DNA of 64,000 nucleotides from contig NZ_BJOR01000001.1 in NCBI RefSeq assembly GCF_006540305.1, forward strand, positions 1,364,001 to 1,428,000, read 5' to 3'. The notes under the pieces are model-generated. The model saw only the letters and a list, made by a program, of their open reading frames with translations. It was not told the DNA's origin and ran no database searches. Source of the DNA: Streptomyces sp. 6-11-2 (GTDB lineage: Bacteria > Actinomycetota > Actinomycetes > Streptomycetales > Streptomycetaceae). Shown piece after piece: positions 10,071-20,312 of this stretch; the stretch's first letter is position 1; each line of letters opens with the position of its first letter. The position numbers were made by a program, and so were the translations under genes.

Positions 10071-10622
10071 TCAGTTCGCGGAGAGCCGGAACGCCACCTG
10101 CCCGAACCCGACCTGGTCGCCCTCGCGCACGACCGCCGCGCCGACCACGCGCCGCCCGTTGACGGTCGTGCCGTTGGTCGAGCCGAGGTCCCGCAGCACC
10201 CACATGCCGCCCTGGTGGCGCAGTTCGGCGTGCACCCGGGAGACCGTCTCGTGGGTCAGCCGCAGACCGCTGGCAGGATCGCGCCCTATGAGCAACGGGT
10301 GACCGCTGCCGGGAAGCGGCAGCAGCAGCTTGGGCAGCCGCTCGACCTGCCAGGCGCGGCGCAGCCGTACGCTGAAACCGGACACCGCCTCGACCGTGCC
10401 GAACACCAGCCGGGAGACGCGTCCCTCGGTACGCAGGTCCGAGGTGAGCGCGGCGAGTTCGTCCGGCCGGCGGGCGGCCAGGGCCAGCTCCATCCGCCGT
10501 ATGAACGTGTCGTGCGACAGCCGTCCCATCGCGACGCCGTCACGGAGCACCTTCAGCGCCTTGTCGCGCTGCGCGTCGGAGAGCCGCGCAGGGTACGTGT
10601 GGGACTCGAAGGACGACGTCAC
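10071..10622 (-). CDS. DUF1707 and FHA domain protein
   Basis: The 183-residue protein has an N-terminal DUF1707 segment (about residues 8-60, ending in RRPDELAALTSDL), a basic linker and a C-terminal FHA domain (about 105-180). The FHA phosphothreonine-binding motifs are all present: LIGRDPASG, TVSRVHAEL and LGSTNGTTVNGRRV. FHA domains read Ser/Thr kinase phosphorylation; the partner is not identifiable here. No transmembrane segment is seen. The ATG at 10622 begins MTSSFESHTYPARLS. The gene diverges from treZ over 173 bp, so the two could share regulation. Confidence 0.9.
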   Translation of the reverse strand: MTSSFESHTYPARLSDAQRDKALKVLRDGVAMGRLSHDTFIRRMELALAARRPDELAALTSDLRTEGRVSRLVFGTVEAVSGFSVRLRRAWQVERLPKLLLPLPGSGHPLLIGRDPASGLRLTHETVSRVHAELRHQGGMWVLRDLGSTNGTTVNGRRVVGAAVVREGDQVGFGQVAFRLSAN

Positions 10623-10795
10623 GTTGGTGATTGTCGGTCAGTCGACCCCGCGTGTCCAGCTACCACGGCGACGCACACCAGCCACGCGGATCCGGCGACA
10701 CCCACCGTGAAAGGGGGAATTCAAAAGCGGATTGATCTCTTGTGCCGCACCATGGACGGGCTACGTCACGGTGAGCGAACGAAGGGGAACCGTCC

Positions 10796-12550
10796 GTGCA
10801 GTTCGAGGTGTGGGCACCACAGGCCGGCCGTGTGACGCTCCAGTGCGACGGCGCCACGCGCGCGCTGGAGCGCGATCCGGAGCGGGAGGGGTGGTGGACC
10901 GGTGAGGCCGAGGCGCGCGACGGCTCGCGGTACGGATTCGCGCTGGACGGCGGCCCGGTGCTGCCCGATCCGCGCTCGCCGCGGCAGCCGGACGGCCCGG
11001 ACGGGCTGAGCGCGGTCGTCGAGCACGCGCGGTACCCGTGGCGCTCCGCCGAGGGGCCCGGGCGCCCGCTGTCCGGCGCGGTCCTGTACGAGCTGCACAT
11101 CGGCACGTACACGCCTGAGGGCACCTTCGACGCGGCCGCCGAACGGTTGCCCCACCTGGTGGAACTGGGCGTCACCCACGTGGAGTTGATGCCCGTGTGC
11201 CCGTTCCCCGGCCGGTACGGCTGGGGCTACGACGGCGTGTCGCTGTGGGCCGTGCACGAGCCGTACGGCGGACCCGAGGGGCTGAAACGCTTCGTCGACC
11301 GGGCCCACGAGCTGGGCCTGGGCGTGGTCCTGGACGTGGTGCACAACCACCTGGGTCCGTCGGGCAACCACCTCCCGCGGTTCGGGCCGTACTTCACCGA
11401 CACCCACCACACCCCGTGGGGCGCCGCCGTCAACCTGGACGCGCCCGGCTCGGACGAGGTGCGCCGGTTCCTGGTCGGCAGCGCGCTGGCGTGGCTGCGC
11501 GACTACCGGATCGACGGTCTGCGCCTGGACGCGGTGCACGCCCTGGTGGACACGCGCGCGTGCCACTTCCTGGAGGAGCTGTCGACGGCCGTGCACGCGC
11601 TCTCCGCCGACCTGGGCCGCCGTCCGTTCCTGATCGCGGAGTCGGACCTGAACGACCCGCGGATCATCACCCCGCGCGCGGAGGGCGGTCTCGGCCTGGA
11701 CGCCCAGTGGAACGACGACTTCCACCACGCGCTGCACTCGGCGCTGACCGGCGAGTCCCAGGGCTACTACGCCGACTTCGGACGGGCCCCGCTCGCGGCG
11801 GTCGCCAAGACCCTCACCGGCGGCTACTTCCACGACGGGACGTACTCCGGCTTCCGGGGCCGCCACCACGGCCGCCCGCTGGACCGCACCCGGGTGGCCG
11901 CGCACCGGCTGCTCGGCTACAGCCAGACCCACGACCAGGTCGGCAACCGTGCCCGGGGCGACCGCCTGTCCACGCTGCTCGCCGGCTCCCCCGGGCTGCT
12001 GGCCTGCGCGGCCACGCTGACGCTGACCGCGCCGTTCACGCCGATGCTGTTCATGGGCGAGGAGTGGGCGGCCGGCACGCCGTGGCAGTACTTCACCGAC
12101 CACACCGACCCGGAGCTCGCGGAGGCGGTGCGACGGGGCCGGCGGCGGGAGTTCGCCGAGCACGGCTGGGCGGAGGAGGACGTGCCCGACCCTCAGGACC
12201 CGGCGACCCGCGACCGTTCCTGCCTGGACTGGTCCGAGCCGGGGCGCGAGCCGCACGCGCGTGTGCTGGCCTGGTACCGCCGGCTGACCGCCCTGCGGCA
12301 CGAGCAGCCCGACCTCACCGACCCCGACCTCGCCGACACCAAGGTGGCCTACGACGAGGAGGCCCGCTGGTTCGCCTTCCGGCGCGGGGACGTGCTGGTG
12401 GCGCTCAACCTCGCCAAGGAGCCTGCGCGGATCCCCCTCGGCAACCGTCCCACCGAGGTGCTGGCCGCCTGGGAACCGGTCGCGGCACCCGGAGCGGACG
12501 GGCTGCTGCACGTGCCCGCGGAGTCGTGCGCGGTGCTGTTCCAGCACTGA
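10796..12550 (+). CDS. treZ: Maltooligosyl trehalose trehalohydrolase TreZ
   Basis: TreZ hydrolyses the alpha-1,4 bond next to the terminal trehalose of maltooligosyl trehalose, releasing free trehalose and completing the GlgX-TreY-TreZ path. The GTG at 10796 follows AAGGGGAA. The 584-residue protein begins with a beta-rich N-terminal domain (VQFEVWAPQAGRVTLQCDG) and has GH13 motifs ELMPVCPFPGRYGWGYDGV, DVVHNHLGPSGNH, GLRLDAVHAL (nucleophile Asp), LIAESDLNDPR (acid Glu) and TPMLFMGEEWAA. Length and motif order are normal. It is separated from treY by the two peptidase genes, the inhibitor gene and the FHA gene, unlike compact treXYZ operons. It converges on an APH-family gene 25 bp away. Confidence 0.96.
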   Translation: MQFEVWAPQAGRVTLQCDGATRALERDPEREGWWTGEAEARDGSRYGFALDGGPVLPDPRSPRQPDGPDGLSAVVEHARYPWRSAEGPGRPLSGAVLYELHIGTYTPEGTFDAAAERLPHLVELGVTHVELMPVCPFPGRYGWGYDGVSLWAVHEPYGGPEGLKRFVDRAHELGLGVVLDVVHNHLGPSGNHLPRFGPYFTDTHHTPWGAAVNLDAPGSDEVRRFLVGSALAWLRDYRIDGLRLDAVHALVDTRACHFLEELSTAVHALSADLGRRPFLIAESDLNDPRIITPRAEGGLGLDAQWNDDFHHALHSALTGESQGYYADFGRAPLAAVAKTLTGGYFHDGTYSGFRGRHHGRPLDRTRVAAHRLLGYSQTHDQVGNRARGDRLSTLLAGSPGLLACAATLTLTAPFTPMLFMGEEWAAGTPWQYFTDHTDPELAEAVRRGRRREFAEHGWAEEDVPDPQDPATRDRSCLDWSEPGREPHARVLAWYRRLTALRHEQPDLTDPDLADTKVAYDEEARWFAFRRGDVLVALNLAKEPARIPLGNRPTEVLAAWEPVAAPGADGLLHVPAESCAVLFQH

Positions 12551-12575
12551 GCACGGCACCGCGCCCGGACGGCGC

Positions 12576-13583
12576 CTACTCGCCGGTGTCCCCGGGGTCG
12601 GCGGGGTCCTCGGTGTCAGCGGTGTCCCCGGGGTCAGCCGGGTCCGCCGGGTCCGCGGCGTCCTCCCGGAACTCCGTCACCCGCTCCAGCAGGATCGCCT
12701 CCCAGGCGTGGCGCAGCTGGGACCTGAGGAGCGGCAGCGGGCTTTCGTCGCGGCCGTCGAGGCGCGCGGCGAGGCGGATCACGGTGTCGCAGCGGGCCAG
12801 CCACAGGCCACGCAGGCAGGGCCGGGCGCTGTAGCCGGCGAGGGTGGCGGCGCGCACCGCGGCGGGGGAACCCACGGCGACGGCGACGCCGGCGATGTCC
12901 TCGGCCGGGTCGCCGACCACGGCGTCGGTCCAGTCGAGGACCCCGCGCACCCGGCCGTCGGCGCTCACCACCAGATGCTCGCCCTTGAGGTCGTGGTGGA
13001 CGAGCACGGCGGTGCCGGGCTGGGCGGCGAGCTGGGCCGCGGCGGGCGCGGTGAGCTGGGCCATCCGCGCGGGGTCGAACTCGTCGGCGGCGCCGAGGCG
13101 TACGGCGGCGTGCACGGCCATGCGGCGCAGCGCCTCCAGGGAGCGCGGCGCGGTGCGCGGGACGCCGAGGGTCCGGGCCTGCCGGACGGGGACCTCGCGC
13201 AGCCCGGTGAACAGCCCGGCCAGGTCGTCCTCGCCGACGGCGGAGACGTCGTGCTCGCCGGCCGAGCCGCCGGTGATCCGGGTGTCCAGCGTGTACGTCA
13301 GCCCGGGCGCCCATTCGCCGCGCGCGACGCTGGCCGGGACGGCGACCGGAAGGTGCGGGCGGACCAGTTCGCGCAGCCGCAGTTCGCGGCGCTGGCGCTC
13401 GGCGGCCTCACGGTCGGGGGCCAGACGCAGCACATGGCGGGTGCCGACCCACCAGGTGGAGTGCTCGCCGCCCTCGGCGACGGGCCGGATCTCGGGTCCG
13501 CGGGCGGTGTCCGAGCCGTCCTTGAGCAGGGTGCGGACCAGTCTGCGGACCGTGTCCGCGGTGGGTGTCGGTGCCTGGGTCAT
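12576..13583 (-). CDS. Aminoglycoside phosphotransferase (APH)-family kinase
   Basis: The 335-residue protein has an APH/choline-kinase fold. The catalytic loop is LVHHDLKGEHLVV (HxD with an Asp base near residue 191) and the metal-binding segment is GVLDWTDAVVGDPAEDIA. The substrate cannot be told; family members phosphorylate aminoglycosides, macrolides, choline, sugars or homoserine. The N-terminal lobe has EGGEHSTWWVGTRHVLRL as nucleotide-binding region. The last 25 or so residues are an acidic, repeat-derived tail built from ADPADPGDT-like units, encoded by a short direct repeat at 12585-12635, and are probably not part of the fold. It is transcribed away from the M24 peptidase gene, 45 bp downstream of that gene's stop. 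Confidence 0.85.
   Translation of the reverse strand: MTQAPTPTADTVRRLVRTLLKDGSDTARGPEIRPVAEGGEHSTWWVGTRHVLRLAPDREAAERQRRELRLRELVRPHLPVAVPASVARGEWAPGLTYTLDTRITGGSAGEHDVSAVGEDDLAGLFTGLREVPVRQARTLGVPRTAPRSLEALRRMAVHAAVRLGAADEFDPARMAQLTAPAAAQLAAQPGTAVLVHHDLKGEHLVVSADGRVRGVLDWTDAVVGDPAEDIAGVAVAVGSPAAVRAATLAGYSARPCLRGLWLARCDTVIRLAARLDGRDESPLPLLRSQLRHAWEAILLERVTEFREDAADPADPADPGDTADTEDPADPGDTGE
12585..12635. repeat. Direct repeats within the 3' end of the APH-family gene
   Basis: GGTGTCCCCGGGGTC occurs at 12585-12599 and 12621-12635, with related text between and after (GGTCCTCGGTGTCAGC, GGGTCAGCCGGGTCC). These repeats encode the Asp-Pro-rich tail and suggest recent slippage expansion at the 3' end. 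Confidence 0.6.
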
Positions 13584-13628
13584 CGTCGCGCCGTGTCGTT
13601 GCGGTTGCGGGGTGGGGACTGCCGGTGG

Positions 13629-14756
13629 TCAGGCCACTATGACCATCTCCCGGGTCGTGTCGTTGAGGCGGCGGCCCCCGTCCTCGGTCACGGTGACGAT
13701 GTCCTCGATGCGCACCCCGAAGCGGCCGGGCAGGTAGATGCCGGGCTCCACGGAGAAGCACATGCCGGGTACGAGGGGCTGCTCCTCGCCCTCGATCATG
13801 TAGGGCGGCTCGTGCGTGGTGACGCCGATGCCGTGGCCGGTGCGGTGGATGAAGAACTCGCCGTACCCGGCCCGGGTGATGACCGCGCGGGCGGCGCGGT
13901 CGACCTCCTGGCAGGAGACTCCGGGGCGCACCGCCCGGAAGCCGGCCTCCTGGGCCTCGCGGACGATGTCGTGCACCCGCCGCTCCTCGTCGGTCGGCGC
14001 GCCGACGTGCACGGTGCGGGTGGTGTCGGAGCCGTAGCCGTCCTTGAGGCCGCCGAAGTCGAGGACGACCATGTCGCCGCGCTCGATGACGCGGTCGCCC
14101 ACCTCGTGGTGCGGATTCGCGCCGTTGGGTCCGGAGCCGACGATGGTGAAGTCGACCTGGGAGTGTCCGAAGCGCCCCAGCAGGCCGGCGAGGTCGGCGG
14201 CGACCTCGGATTCACGGCGGCCGGAGAACCGCAGCTTCCGGATCTCCTCGAACGCGGCGTCGGCGGCCGCGCCCGCCGCCGCGAGCAGTTCCACCTCGGC
14301 CGCGTCCTTCACCGCGCGCAGCATGGGCAGGGCCTCGGTGAGGGAGGCGTAGGAGGTCTTGGGCAGCGTCTGTTGCAGGGCGAGCAGGTGCATGGCCCAG
14401 GTGTTGTCGCTGATGCCGAACCGGCCGCGGTCGTCGAGAAGGGCGGCGGTGACGGCGTAGGGGTCGGTGCCGTCGGTCCAGTCGCGCAGGGCCAGAGCGG
14501 ACGCGCCGGACGCCTTGGCGGCGTCCGGGGCCTCCAGGGTGGGCACGACGAGTACGGGTTCGCGTCCGGCGGCGAGGACGAGCAGCGTGAGCCGTTCGGT
14601 GACGGCGGTGGGCGCGTACCCGGTCAGCCACACCAGGTCCGGCCCCGGTGCCACCAGCAGTCCGGCCAGCCCGGCGTCGGCCGCCGCGCGGGCGGCTCGT
14701 TCCAGCCGGACCCTGTAGTCGTCGGCGGTGAAGGGCGCGAGCGCGGTGCCGGTCAT
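13629..14756 (-). CDS. M24-family Xaa-Pro aminopeptidase (prolidase-like)
   Basis: This is a cytoplasmic metallopeptidase of the pita-bread fold that removes the residue before proline or cleaves Xaa-Pro dipeptides. The 375-residue protein has an N-terminal creatinase-type domain (to about residue 135) and a C-terminal catalytic domain. All five metal ligands are in place: VLDFGG, SDTTRT, RTGHGIGV (His), SVEPGIY (Glu) and RIEDIV (Glu). The ATG at 14756 overlaps the stop of an upstream minus-strand frame by 4 nt (ATGA), a signature of translational coupling, although the upstream frame now looks mostly like repeat sequence. The order M24 then APH-family kinase on the same strand with a 45-bp gap suggests co-transcription. 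Confidence 0.93.
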   Translation of the reverse strand: MTGTALAPFTADDYRVRLERAARAAADAGLAGLLVAPGPDLVWLTGYAPTAVTERLTLLVLAAGREPVLVVPTLEAPDAAKASGASALALRDWTDGTDPYAVTAALLDDRGRFGISDNTWAMHLLALQQTLPKTSYASLTEALPMLRAVKDAAEVELLAAAGAAADAAFEEIRKLRFSGRRESEVAADLAGLLGRFGHSQVDFTIVGSGPNGANPHHEVGDRVIERGDMVVLDFGGLKDGYGSDTTRTVHVGAPTDEERRVHDIVREAQEAGFRAVRPGVSCQEVDRAARAVITRAGYGEFFIHRTGHGIGVTTHEPPYMIEGEEQPLVPGMCFSVEPGIYLPGRFGVRIEDIVTVTEDGGRRLNDTTREMVIVA

Positions 14757-14890
14757 CCGGGCCTCCGTATGCGGCTGAAACGGTGAGGAAGGCTACGGGC
14801 AGCATCCTGCCCGGCCACGCCGTGCGACGCGAGCCGGTCGAGGATCTCGACCACCCTCGCGTCGCCCGCCCGCGCCGGCCCCTCGGCCAC
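14753..14890 (-). pseudogene. Possible 3' remnant of a gene coupled to the M24 gene
   Basis: In this frame the last 45 codons read VAEGPARAGDARVVEILD and then RLASHGVAGQDAARSLPH, ending RFSRIRRPG. This looks like a true protein end, with normal codon use and a helical pattern, and its stop overlaps the M24 start (ATGA). Upstream the same frame dissolves into the degenerate repeat at 14942-15250. I read it as the 3' end of an older gene whose 5' part was lost or replaced, or as a very short coupled ORF starting at GTG 14890. The family was not recognised. Confidence 0.3.
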
Positions 14891-15301
14891 CGCACGGGGG
14901 ACGCGCCACGGGACGGGACACGGGCAACGAGCCGGGGCAGGCCACGGACCGGGGCGGACCACGGACCGCGGACCGCGACAGGACACGGAACGAGTCGGGC
15001 CACGGACCGGGGCGAGCCACGGCACGCGGCACAGGTCACGCCACAGACCAGCGCGCAAACCACAGACCGCGACAGGGCACGAAACGGGACGGGCCACAGA
15101 CCGGGGCGAAGCACGGACCGGGACGGAGCACGTAGCGGGCCGGGGCACGGGACGGACCAGGGCACAGGACGAGTCGAGGCACGAGTCACGAGCCCAAGGC
15201 AGGGCCACAGACGGAGGCGGACCACGGACCGCGGCAGGGCACAGGACGGGGCCGGGTACGGGGCATGAGCCAGGCCGGGCCTCGGGATGCGGCGGGAGCC
15301 G
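14891..15301. repeat. Degenerate CCACGGACCGGGG repeat array
   Basis: This gap has no supported gene. It is made of variants of CCACGGACCGGGGCG at about 14942, 14960, 15000, 15041 (CCACAGACC), 15060, 15094, 15112, 15205 and 15220, mixed with variants of GGGCACGGGACGG. Unit spacing is irregular (about 15-45 bp), so it is not a clean tandem array. It separates the M24 gene from the PDZ-protein gene. Confidence 0.65.
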
Positions 15302-15853
15302 TCATGTGACGATCCCCGGGGTGACCGTCAGCTGCTGGTAGCCGCCGCCGGCGTGGCGCACGGTGAGGACCACCGGCTGCCCCGGGCGGGACCCGGCGAC
15401 CGCGCGGGCCAGGTCCGCCGCCGTGTCCACCCGGGTTCTGCCGAAGACGAGGAGTACGTCCCCGCGGACCAGGCCCGCCGTGTACCCGGGGCCGGGGACG
15501 TGGACGCCGACCACCCGGGCTCCGGGCCTGCCGTCGTCCACCACCTCCACGCCCAGGGTCGGACGCACCGGTGCGGGCGCGGAGACGGGCGCCGGATCCG
15601 TGCGCGCCCGGGTGCCGGCCGGCCGCTGCGGCTCGGCGGGGGCGGGCCTGCTCGTGCCGATCACCGTGAGGCCCACCGCGCCGAGGCCCACCCCGGACAG
15701 GACCAGGACGATCGCGGCAAGCAGCCCGCATGCCAGGGCCGCGAGCCGGCGGCCGCGGCGGCGCGCGGCGAACGGGCGCCGTACCGGGCCGTGCTCGCCA
15801 CCGCCGGGTTCCTGTCCCGGCATCGGCTTGGGACGCAACGCTGTCTGTTCCAT
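15302..15853 (-). CDS. Membrane-anchored PDZ-domain protein
   Basis: The 183-residue protein starts at ATG 15853 (MEQTALRPKPMPGQEPGG). A basic cytoplasmic stretch (RRPFAARRRGRRL) precedes one transmembrane helix (about residues 36-60), then a Pro/Ala-rich linker and a C-terminal PDZ domain (about 95-180: LGVEVVDDGRPGARVVGV, GPGYTAGLVRGDVLLVFG, RPGQPVVLTVRHAG). There is no protease domain, so it is probably an extracytoplasmic peptide-binding or scaffold protein. It begins 34 bp after the geosmin synthase stop on the same strand and may be co-transcribed with it. The open frame extends upstream into the synthase gene, but that part is a shadow. Confidence 0.8.
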   Translation of the reverse strand: MEQTALRPKPMPGQEPGGGEHGPVRRPFAARRRGRRLAALACGLLAAIVLVLSGVGLGAVGLTVIGTSRPAPAEPQRPAGTRARTDPAPVSAPAPVRPTLGVEVVDDGRPGARVVGVHVPGPGYTAGLVRGDVLLVFGRTRVDTAADLARAVAGSRPGQPVVLTVRHAGGGYQQLTVTPGIVT

Positions 15854-15887
15854 CGACCGCCTCCGGCTGCCGCTGTTCGGTGGGCGG

Positions 15888-18059
<2,172 letters not shown>

Positions 18060-18163
18060 CTACCCGCGACACTCCGGCACCATCCGTACGCACCAACTGG
18101 ATCACTCCATCGCGTGAATCCGCACGTGAATGGGGTTGTCGCGCGGTGCGGCCGGCCGGCGGC

Positions 18164-19342
18164 TCAGGTCCCGACCTGGATCAGCGCGTGCGTGCCCGCG
18201 ACGCGCCAGCGCTCGCCCTCGGCGGCGTCCAGCGCGGCCTCGGTGTCCGCGTCCAGGCCGGTGATCACGTCGGACTTCAGGGTGCGCAGGGCGGCGAGGG
18301 GGCCGGGGAAGTAGCCGGTGGTGTCCGCGAACGGCGTGGTCGGGGGCCACAGCCGGTCGCCCACCAGCCGCCGGTAGTTCAGGTCGCCCTTGAACACGGT
18401 CAGCGTGGCCGCGGCGAACTCCTCGCGCAGGTCGGCGGGCATGTCGGCGTAGGGCAGCGGGGCGCAGGAGAAGGGGTGTGCCCGGACCGTCAGCCGGCCG
18501 TCGGCCATCGCCGCCCACAGGCGGCGTCCGTGTTCCGCGGCCGCGCCGGGAGCCGCCGTCAGCCGGCGCACGGCGTCGACGACGTCGGCGGTGGTGGCGT
18601 CGGAGACGTAGTACGGGTACGGCTTGACGTGCAGGACCGCCCGCCGGACGCGGCCCTGGGCGAGGAGGTGGGCGACGAGGAGGAGATCGGGGACGAGTTC
18701 GCGGCCTGCGTTGTCGGCGACCAGGCAGAGCGTGCCGCTGCCGGAGGGCGGCAGCAGCGACCAGAGGGCCTCCCTGTCGTCGGCGACCAGGGCGGGGACG
18801 GGCGGTCCGGCCTCGGCGCCGCCCGCCGACAGCCGGAAGCCGAGGTCGGCGCGGTTGCCCCAGAGCGAGCCGTGCAGCAGGGCGTCCGCGCGCTCCGCCG
18901 CCGGCTTGCCCCCCAGTTCGTCGAGCGCCGCCAGTTCCTCGTCGGTCTCCGGGGAGTCGAGTTCGGCGAGTTTGGACGGGCGGAAGGGGTCGATGCCCTG
19001 CCAGGGGCCGGGTGCGAAGTAGCCGACGGCTTCGAGGAGCCGGCGGTAGAAGTAGCTCTCGGACCACAGCCACGGCACGTCGAACCAGGAGTGGCCGGCG
19101 TACTGTCCCAGGCCCCAGTCCTGCCAGCGGTCGCGGTCGGGCGCGGCGGCGGGAAGGTCGTCGATCACGCCCTCGGCGCAGCTCTCCAGCAGCGCGTCCA
19201 GGGCCCGGTGCTGCCCGGGTCCGTAGGGGAAGGCGTCGCGCACCTGCCGGATGACGGCCGGGTGCCGTTCGGCCAGCACGCTGTGCGGGAAGGAACCGGG
19301 TTCGTCGCCGACGAGTACGGGCGCGGACGGGTTGGCGGGCAT
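18164..19342 (-). CDS. Damage-control phosphatase ARMT1-like (DUF89) protein
   Basis: The 392-residue protein fits the DUF89/ARMT1 family of metal-dependent phosphatases that remove damaged or harmful phosphometabolites. Family signatures are CLVADNAGRELVPDLLL (Asp and Asn ligands) and LTVFKGDLNYRRL near the C-terminus; WLWSESYFYRRLLEAVGYF sits near residue 100. The ATG at 19342 is preferred because GTGAGG lies just upstream; a GTG at 19351 is in frame. The protein should be cytoplasmic and the natural substrate is unknown. It lies between geoA and the cprB-like gene, all on the minus strand, 113 bp and 22 bp from its neighbours. It may be transcribed with the regulator upstream. Confidence 0.83.
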   Translation of the reverse strand: MPANPSAPVLVGDEPGSFPHSVLAERHPAVIRQVRDAFPYGPGQHRALDALLESCAEGVIDDLPAAAPDRDRWQDWGLGQYAGHSWFDVPWLWSESYFYRRLLEAVGYFAPGPWQGIDPFRPSKLAELDSPETDEELAALDELGGKPAAERADALLHGSLWGNRADLGFRLSAGGAEAGPPVPALVADDREALWSLLPPSGSGTLCLVADNAGRELVPDLLLVAHLLAQGRVRRAVLHVKPYPYYVSDATTADVVDAVRRLTAAPGAAAEHGRRLWAAMADGRLTVRAHPFSCAPLPYADMPADLREEFAAATLTVFKGDLNYRRLVGDRLWPPTTPFADTTGYFPGPLAALRTLKSDVITGLDADTEAALDAAEGERWRVAGTHALIQVGT

Positions 19343-19364
19343 GCGCCTCACCGTACCCGGCGGG

Positions 19365-20012
19365 TCATACGACGACGATCTCCCGCTCCAGCCGGGTGGC
19401 GAGGCTCAGATAGCGGGGGCGCCGGTGCACCGGCACGAGGCCGCGGATCAGCAGGTGCCACATCTCGGTCGTCCTGCGCGGCAGCCGCGCCATGGGTTCC
19501 AGGGGCCGGCCGGCGACCCGGGTGCCGACGAAGAAGCAGACGAGGGAGTGCGCGACGGCGTGGACGTCGACGTCCTGCTGGATCTCGTACTCCTTGACGG
19601 CGCCGAGGAGTTTGCCGGTGGCGATGTCCAGCCACTCGGTGAACGGGTGCCGCAGCGGCGGGCGCACCTCGACTCCTCCGGTGGCCAGTCGCAGGCCGGC
19701 GCGGGTGACGGGGCCCTCCACGGTGAGACGGGTGAGCGCGTAGGTGATGCGTATCAGGGCCTCCAGCGACGAGTAGCCCTGCTCGTCCACGCGACTGGTC
19801 ACCTGCCGGGCGGCCCGGGACTGCAACTCCAGGATGGCGTGGGCCAGATCCTCCTTGGCCGCGAAGTGGAAGTACAGGGCGCCCTTGGTGACGTGTGCGT
19901 GTGTGACGATGTCGCTCAGGCTGGTCCGTTCGTAGCCGTGCCGGTCGAACAGGTCGGCGGCGGCCGTGATGATCGACGCGCGGGTCTGTTCGGCGCGTAA
20001 CTGCCTCGGCAT
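19365..20012 (-). CDS. cprB: Gamma-butyrolactone-receptor-type TetR regulator (CprB-like)
   Basis: The 215-residue TetR-family regulator closely resembles S. coelicolor CprB as I remember it: the N-terminus RQLRAEQTRASIITAAADLF, the helix-turn-helix SLSDIVTHAHVTKGALYFHF, and AKEDLAHAILELQSR. Such proteins repress antibiotic and morphogenesis genes and are released by autoregulator ligands. A ligand domain fills residues 60-215. I start at ATG 20012; the frame runs upstream to 20132 but through promoter sequence. Codon 5 is TTA (19998-20000), so translation probably needs the bldA leucyl-tRNA. A 24-bp imperfect palindrome 25 bp before the start codon is a likely autoregulatory operator. Confidence 0.92.
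   Translation of the reverse strand: MPRQLRAEQTRASIITAAADLFDRHGYERTSLSDIVTHAHVTKGALYFHFAAKEDLAHAILELQSRAARQVTSRVDEQGYSSLEALIRITYALTRLTVEGPVTRAGLRLATGGVEVRPPLRHPFTEWLDIATGKLLGAVKEYEIQQDVDVHAVAHSLVCFFVGTRVAGRPLEPMARLPRRTTEMWHLLIRGLVPVHRRPRYLSLATRLEREIVVV
19998..20000 (-). promoter_or_regulatory. TTA leucine codon at codon 5 of the cprB-like gene
   Basis: The minus strand reads ATG CCG AGG CAG TTA CGC GCC from 20012. In Streptomyces the only tRNA reading TTA is the product of bldA, which matures late, so an early TTA usually delays translation. By eye I found no other in-frame TTA among the confident genes of this window. Confidence 0.85.
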
Positions 20013-20036
20013 GGACAGAACACTCCCGGGGCCGTT

Positions 20037-20060
20037 AACGAACGGGGCGTGCCGTTTGTT
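20037..20060. promoter_or_regulatory. Probable autoregulatory operator of the cprB-like gene
   Basis: AACGAACGG (20037-20045) and CCGTTTGTT (20052-20060) form an inverted repeat with 8 of 9 arm positions complementary around GGCGTG. It lies 24 bp upstream of the cprB-like ATG, where a TetR-family repressor of this type would be expected to bind its own promoter. The arms resemble the CGTTT-rich half-sites of autoregulatory elements. Confidence 0.6.
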
Positions 20061-20312
20061 TCTCACTCCGCGTACACGATAGCTCACGGCTCCGAGGCGT
20101 CCACCAGGGCCCCTTGGACCTTCCGCCGTCACCCTCGGCGCTCCGGAAGCGTGCGCCGCCGGTGGAAGCAGACGGGACGCGCTGTATCGGCGCCCGCCGC
20201 CCGTCCGCGCTCATGTGCCACCACTCGCGGGCCGGTTGAACGCTTCGCGCCCGCCGCCCGTACTGGACCGCGCAGCAGCCCGTTTCCCCGTCGGCCCAGG
20301 AGACGTCTCCCG

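Noticed and set aside
14783..15268. Plus-strand frame of 161 codons between the M24 and PDZ genes
   Set aside because: It is low complexity and made of the CCACGGACC repeat; the minus-strand end at 14753-14890 is a better candidate for real coding.
3530..15301. CRISPR array among the GC-rich repeats
   Set aside because: Units are unequal in length, diverged and without unique spacers, and no cas genes are present.
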